Notes under the pieces: model-generated
The model's input: the letters and a program-made list of their open reading frames with translations, nothing else
What the model was told of the DNA's origin: nothing
Databases searched by the model: none
Made by a program: the position numbers and the translations under genes
Assembly (NCBI RefSeq): GCF_049608145.1
Contig: NZ_JBMYXF010000007.1
Coordinates: 21,085 to 85,084 of the forward strand
DNA from: Halocynthiibacter sp049608145
GTDB taxonomy: Bacteria; Pseudomonadota; Alphaproteobacteria; Rhodobacterales; Rhodobacteraceae
DNA: 64,000 nucleotides
Direction of reading: 5' to 3'
In this document: one piece after another, positions 61,519-64,000 of the stretch
Layout: each line of letters begins with the position of its first letter
How positions within the stretch are numbered: the first letter of the stretch is position 1

Positions 61519-62132
61519 CAGATTTCTTCCCCGCGAATGCGCAAGAGGTCTTTCAGGAGTTCGGAAGAGGCCTGGAGCAGCATCAAGATCACGCCCAGCG
61601 CAATCGTCAGTTTGATCGGCCACAGCGGCAATTTCCAGGTGCGGGTGGCTTCAAAACGGCCAAGGTGTTCGCCAGCGGCGTCAAAGCCCCCAGTGAAAAA
61701 GCTGCTGATCAGCATGCCGAAGAACTCCCAAGCGCCCAGCTTGTAATGTGCCCCCAGCGCATAAGCGAGGCTGGACGCGGCACCATTTAGAACCACACTA
61801 AGGTAGAAAGCGAGAAAGAGAATAGTGATCGCATCCATCCAAGCTTTCTGTTTTGGCGTCCAACCACCATAAAACAGATCCATGCGCACATTTGCCCCTA
61901 GCTGCATGGAATATGGGCCGCCGACGATGAAGTAAGCGACCAGCAGGAATTTCGCGATCTCAATCGTCCAACCTGCCGGGATGAAGCCGTCAAAATTATA
62001 CGACATGGCACGCATAAAGATGGACCACAGCAGAACACCGATCAAGACAAACAGCAGATACATGGCAAACCGGCCAACGCGGTAGTTCATTGCGTCGATT
62101 ACACGGATATAGGTCAGGACTGCGCGTTTCAT
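61518..62132 (-). CDS. dctQ: TRAP transporter small permease DctQ
   Basis: The 204-residue four-helix membrane protein is at the upper length range for DctQ. It has a hydrophobic N-terminal pair around FAMYLLFVLIGVLLWSIF, LGANVRMDLFYGGWTPKQKAWMDA as the conserved DctQ loop, and a longer C-terminal segment. It forms the membrane complex with DctM. Its start overlaps the FGase stop by four bases, tying the transporter to the amidohydrolase gene. Confidence 0.88.
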   Translation of the reverse strand: MKRAVLTYIRVIDAMNYRVGRFAMYLLFVLIGVLLWSIFMRAMSYNFDGFIPAGWTIEIAKFLLVAYFIVGGPYSMQLGANVRMDLFYGGWTPKQKAWMDAITILFLAFYLSVVLNGAASSLAYALGAHYKLGAWEFFGMLISSFFTGGFDAAGEHLGRFEATRTWKLPLWPIKLTIALGVILMLLQASSELLKDLLRIRGEEI

Positions 62133-62896
62133 GTCTGCCCCTCTGAAAAATTCAGTTGATTCAGTGCCGGGCGCAACATGGCAAGCAGTTCCTCTGCAAG
62201 AGTTATACAGTCCGCATCACTTCCCAACAGGTCGTTGCGCACTTCGATCATGACGTTGGGCAGGCCCCGGTCAATGCCATAGATCTGCAGCGAATGGGTT
62301 ACGCCGTCTTCCGGTCCATAAGGCATATTGCGGTCCGTACGGCGTGGGGTTGGCTGCGCCAACATCGCATCTGCCAGGCGCGTGTCCTTGTCATGCAAGA
62401 TACCAATTTCTGTCGGACGGCCTTCGCCGTAATAGACGGGAGTAAAACTGTGCATGGTGATGATTGCAGTCGCCTGACCACGTTCTTTACGCTGATCCAA
62501 TAGTTCATGCACAGCCATGCAAAAAGGATCGTAGACCAGTTGCGTGCGTAAATCGCGATCGCCTTGCGTCAAGTCCTCGTTCCCAGGCACATCGATCAGT
62601 TCAGATGTCGCAGGCATTGCACCAGAAGCGTCGGGCGGACGGTTCAGATCATAAACCAGGCGGGATACACCCGCACTAATCAGCGGTGCATCTAGTGTGC
62701 GGGCAATATGTTCTGCTACAACCAATGCACCCGGATCCCAGACAGCATGTGCTTGCCGGTTCGCGTGAGACAGGCCAAGGCCATTCAGAACATCTGGAAT
62801 TCGGGCAGACGCGTGTTCACAGATCACCACAACATTGCCCGCACCTTCAGCATTTGAGATGCGCACGACCTCTCCGATAGTGTGTTCGTTCAGCAC
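62129..62896 (-). CDS. N-formylglutamate amidohydrolase (FGase) family protein
   Basis: A 255-residue zinc amidohydrolase-like protein. VVVICEHASARIPDVLNGLGL and AIITMHSFTPVYYG (Glu/His and His metal positions), SRLVYDLNRPPD and PNVMIEVRNDLLG match the FGase family. Classic members cleave N-formyl-L-glutamate in histidine degradation, but no hut genes are nearby. The start is GTG with AGGAGGGG eight bases upstream. First gene of the operon with the TRAP transporter and the gamma-glutamyl ligase; cleavage of a glutamyl conjugate is an attractive hypothesis. Confidence 0.83.
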   Translation of the reverse strand: MLNEHTIGEVVRISNAEGAGNVVVICEHASARIPDVLNGLGLSHANRQAHAVWDPGALVVAEHIARTLDAPLISAGVSRLVYDLNRPPDASGAMPATSELIDVPGNEDLTQGDRDLRTQLVYDPFCMAVHELLDQRKERGQATAIITMHSFTPVYYGEGRPTEIGILHDKDTRLADAMLAQPTPRRTDRNMPYGPEDGVTHSLQIYGIDRGLPNVMIEVRNDLLGSDADCITLAEELLAMLRPALNQLNFSEGQT

Positions 62897-62940
62897 GGCA
62901 GGCTCCCCCTCCTGAATGATCGCCCCTCAATTCTGAAGAG

Positions 62941-62969
62941 ATAATTTCTAAAAACATTTACTGTGTCAA
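62941..62969 (-). promoter_or_regulatory. Sigma-70 promoter for the FGase-TRAP-GS operon
   Basis: On the minus strand TTGACA (62969-62964), 17 bases, then AATTAT (62946-62941). This is close to consensus and is the best promoter in the window; it puts the start of transcription near 62934, about 38 bases before the GTG start. Confidence 0.75.
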
Positions 62970-63018
62970 TATAATTTCACCCCTTTTGCAATTTTGCTCA
63001 TCGACCGCTAAGTTCACT

Positions 63019-63038
63019 TGAAACAGAGCCTGTTTTCA
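63019..63038. promoter_or_regulatory. Imperfect palindrome TGAAACAG ... CTGTTTTCA, RpiR operator candidate
   Basis: Half-sites TGAAACAG (63019-63026) and CTGTTTTCA (63030-63038) face each other between the divergent RpiR regulator and the operon promoter. Its location, 20 bases before the rpiR start, suits autoregulation. Confidence 0.4.
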
Positions 63039-63057
63039 GAGGCAACGGTGAGGTGAT

Positions 63058-63942
63058 ATGTCAGAGACTACACAGGAAAACAGCGAGACCGTTCGTGAAT
63101 TGATCCGTCAACAATATGACACGCTGACCCAGTCAGAACGCAAACTCGCCAACTCATTGCTGGAAAACTATCCAGCATCCGGCCTAGCTTCGATCACGAT
63201 CGTTGCTGAAAACGCTGGGGTTTCAACGCCAACCGTCGCCCGCATGGTACAGAAACTAGGCTTTCGCGGGTTCCCCCAGTTTCACGAAGCATTACGTCGC
63301 GAACTTGAGGCCCAACTGTCAGGGCCCATTCAGAAACGTGACCTCTGGGCATCCGAAGCCCCAGAATCACATCTTCTCAACCGATTCGCGGATGCGGCGA
63401 TGAATAATATGCGTCAGACCCTGCAACATGTGGATACGGATAGCTTTGAAGGTGCTGTGCGTATGCTTGCCAATCGGGAATCACAATTATTTGTGGTTGG
63501 CGGACGGATCACACGGGCGCTGGCTGAATATGCGTTCACCCACATGCAGGCGATCCGACCTGACGTAACACATATGACTAGTTCCGCCGCGACCTGGCCC
63601 CATTATGTGGTGGATATGAAAGCAGGTGACGTGTTGCTAATGTTTGATATCCGCCGATATGAAACCAATCTGCAGCGCCTGGCAGAGCTGGCTGAAAGCC
63701 GAGGCGTTAGGGTGATCCTGATTACAGATCAATGGGGGTCGCCTGTGTCCAAAATTGCAAGTCCGGTGTTCAGCTGTTGGGGCGAAATCCCATCAGCCTG
63801 GGACAGCAACATTGCCACAATCATGTTGCTCGAAGCCCTGATCGCAGGCGTCCAGGCCCAAGACTGGCCCCAAACCCGCGATCGATTTGAGAAGTTGGAT
63901 GAAATTTTTGACCTGACCCGCTTGTACCGCAAGTTCACCTGA
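63058..63942 (+). CDS. RpiR/MurR family transcriptional regulator
   Basis: The 294-residue protein has an N-terminal HTH_6 domain (LTQSERKLANSLLENYPASGLASITIVAENAGVSTPTVARMVQKLGF, about residues 21-67). A SIS sugar-phosphate-type domain covers about residues 125-260 (LFVVGGRITRALAEYAF; VLLMFDIRRYETNLQRLAELAE; VILITDQWGSPVS). Some roseobacter RpiR-type regulators control TRAP/catabolic operons and may not respond to sugar phosphates. It is divergent from the FGase operon and is the likely regulator of it. Its stop is directly followed by an octamer repeat array. Confidence 0.88.
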   Translation: MSETTQENSETVRELIRQQYDTLTQSERKLANSLLENYPASGLASITIVAENAGVSTPTVARMVQKLGFRGFPQFHEALRRELEAQLSGPIQKRDLWASEAPESHLLNRFADAAMNNMRQTLQHVDTDSFEGAVRMLANRESQLFVVGGRITRALAEYAFTHMQAIRPDVTHMTSSAATWPHYVVDMKAGDVLLMFDIRRYETNLQRLAELAESRGVRVILITDQWGSPVSKIASPVFSCWGEIPSAWDSNIATIMLLEALIAGVQAQDWPQTRDRFEKLDEIFDLTRLYRKFT

Positions 63943-63945
63943 TCG

Positions 63946-64000
63946 CCGGTTTTCCGGTTTTCCGGTTTTCCGGTTTTCCGGTTTTCCGGTTTTCCGGTTT
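63946..64000. repeat. Tandem octamer array (CCGGTTTT)n reaching the window edge
   Basis: From 63946 the sequence is an uninterrupted CCGGTTTT repeat: six full copies plus seven bases up to base 64000. It begins three bases after the RpiR stop. The true copy number is unknown because the window ends inside it. The unit is not a multiple of three and no variation is seen between copies. Confidence 0.95.

Noticed and set aside
1..64000. CRISPR arrays, tRNA/rRNA genes, insertion sequences, prophage or integrase genes
   Set aside because: I scanned the intergenic stretches and gene contents and saw no repeat-spacer pattern, cloverleaf, transposase, integrase or phage structural gene.
63946..64000. 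CCGGTTTT array as a CRISPR or terminator
   Set aside because: There are no spacers, and the units cannot form a stable stem beyond 4-base CCGG pairings.

Overview
This 64 kb window reads as chromosomal DNA of a marine alphaproteobacterium of the roseobacter type (Rhodobacteraceae). The evidence is the combination of an aerobic-type cob operon with CobF, CobG and CobN, a MipZ-like ATPase, the Hsp20/DUF1150 pair, a small HemP, a Hint-domain protein, a sit-type manganese transporter with a Mur-like operator, and TRAP plus polyamine-type ABC uptake operons. The genus cannot be fixed from what I can see. I found no tRNA or rRNA gene, insertion sequence, prophage or CRISPR array.

Layout. 1-2.5 kb: the end of a TerB-like gene, then glycerate 2-kinase and yaaA. 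2.5-18.5 kb: a long minus-strand cobalamin operon (DUF1636-cobW-cobN-cobG-cobH-cobI-cobJ-cobL-cobE-cobM-cobB-cobA-cobF-cobT-cobS), headed by a cobalamin riboswitch and interrupted by cobK on the opposite strand. 18.5-21.6 kb: plus-strand cobO and cobQ, then a convergent PduX-like kinase whose leader looks like a second, compact cobalamin riboswitch. 21.6-32.3 kb: a tightly coupled operon of a two-subunit molybdenum hydroxylase, a 6-hydroxynicotinate-reductase-like protein, a UPF0280 protein and two tandem AA_synth proteins, with a MarR gene downstream. A beta-oxidation multifunctional enzyme and an SDR are divergent from it. This looks like an uncharacterised N-heterocycle catabolic system.

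32.3-41.8 kb is mostly housekeeping: PagL-like, YchF, DUF1150/Hsp20, YdcH-like, PurE/PurK, a lipase, an EamA transporter, HemP, a LysR/SDR pair and MipZ. 41.8-49.8 kb holds a secreted PPC-repeat protein, sitABCD, a phosphonate-monoester-hydrolase-like enzyme and a Hint protein. 50-64 kb holds a polyamine-type ABC operon (potD-A-H-I) and, upstream of it, an operon FGase-dctQ-dctM-dctP-GS-like-ALDH-Fe-ADH divergent from an RpiR regulator. The enzyme order (glutamine-synthetase-like ligase, alcohol dehydrogenase, aldehyde dehydrogenase, amidohydrolase) suggests gamma-glutamylation-based catabolism of an amino alcohol.

The window ends in a CCGGTTTT octamer array that runs off the edge. Starts were chosen from Shine-Dalgarno spacing, gene overlaps and family N-termini. 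All functions are inferred from sequence read by eye; no database search was possible.
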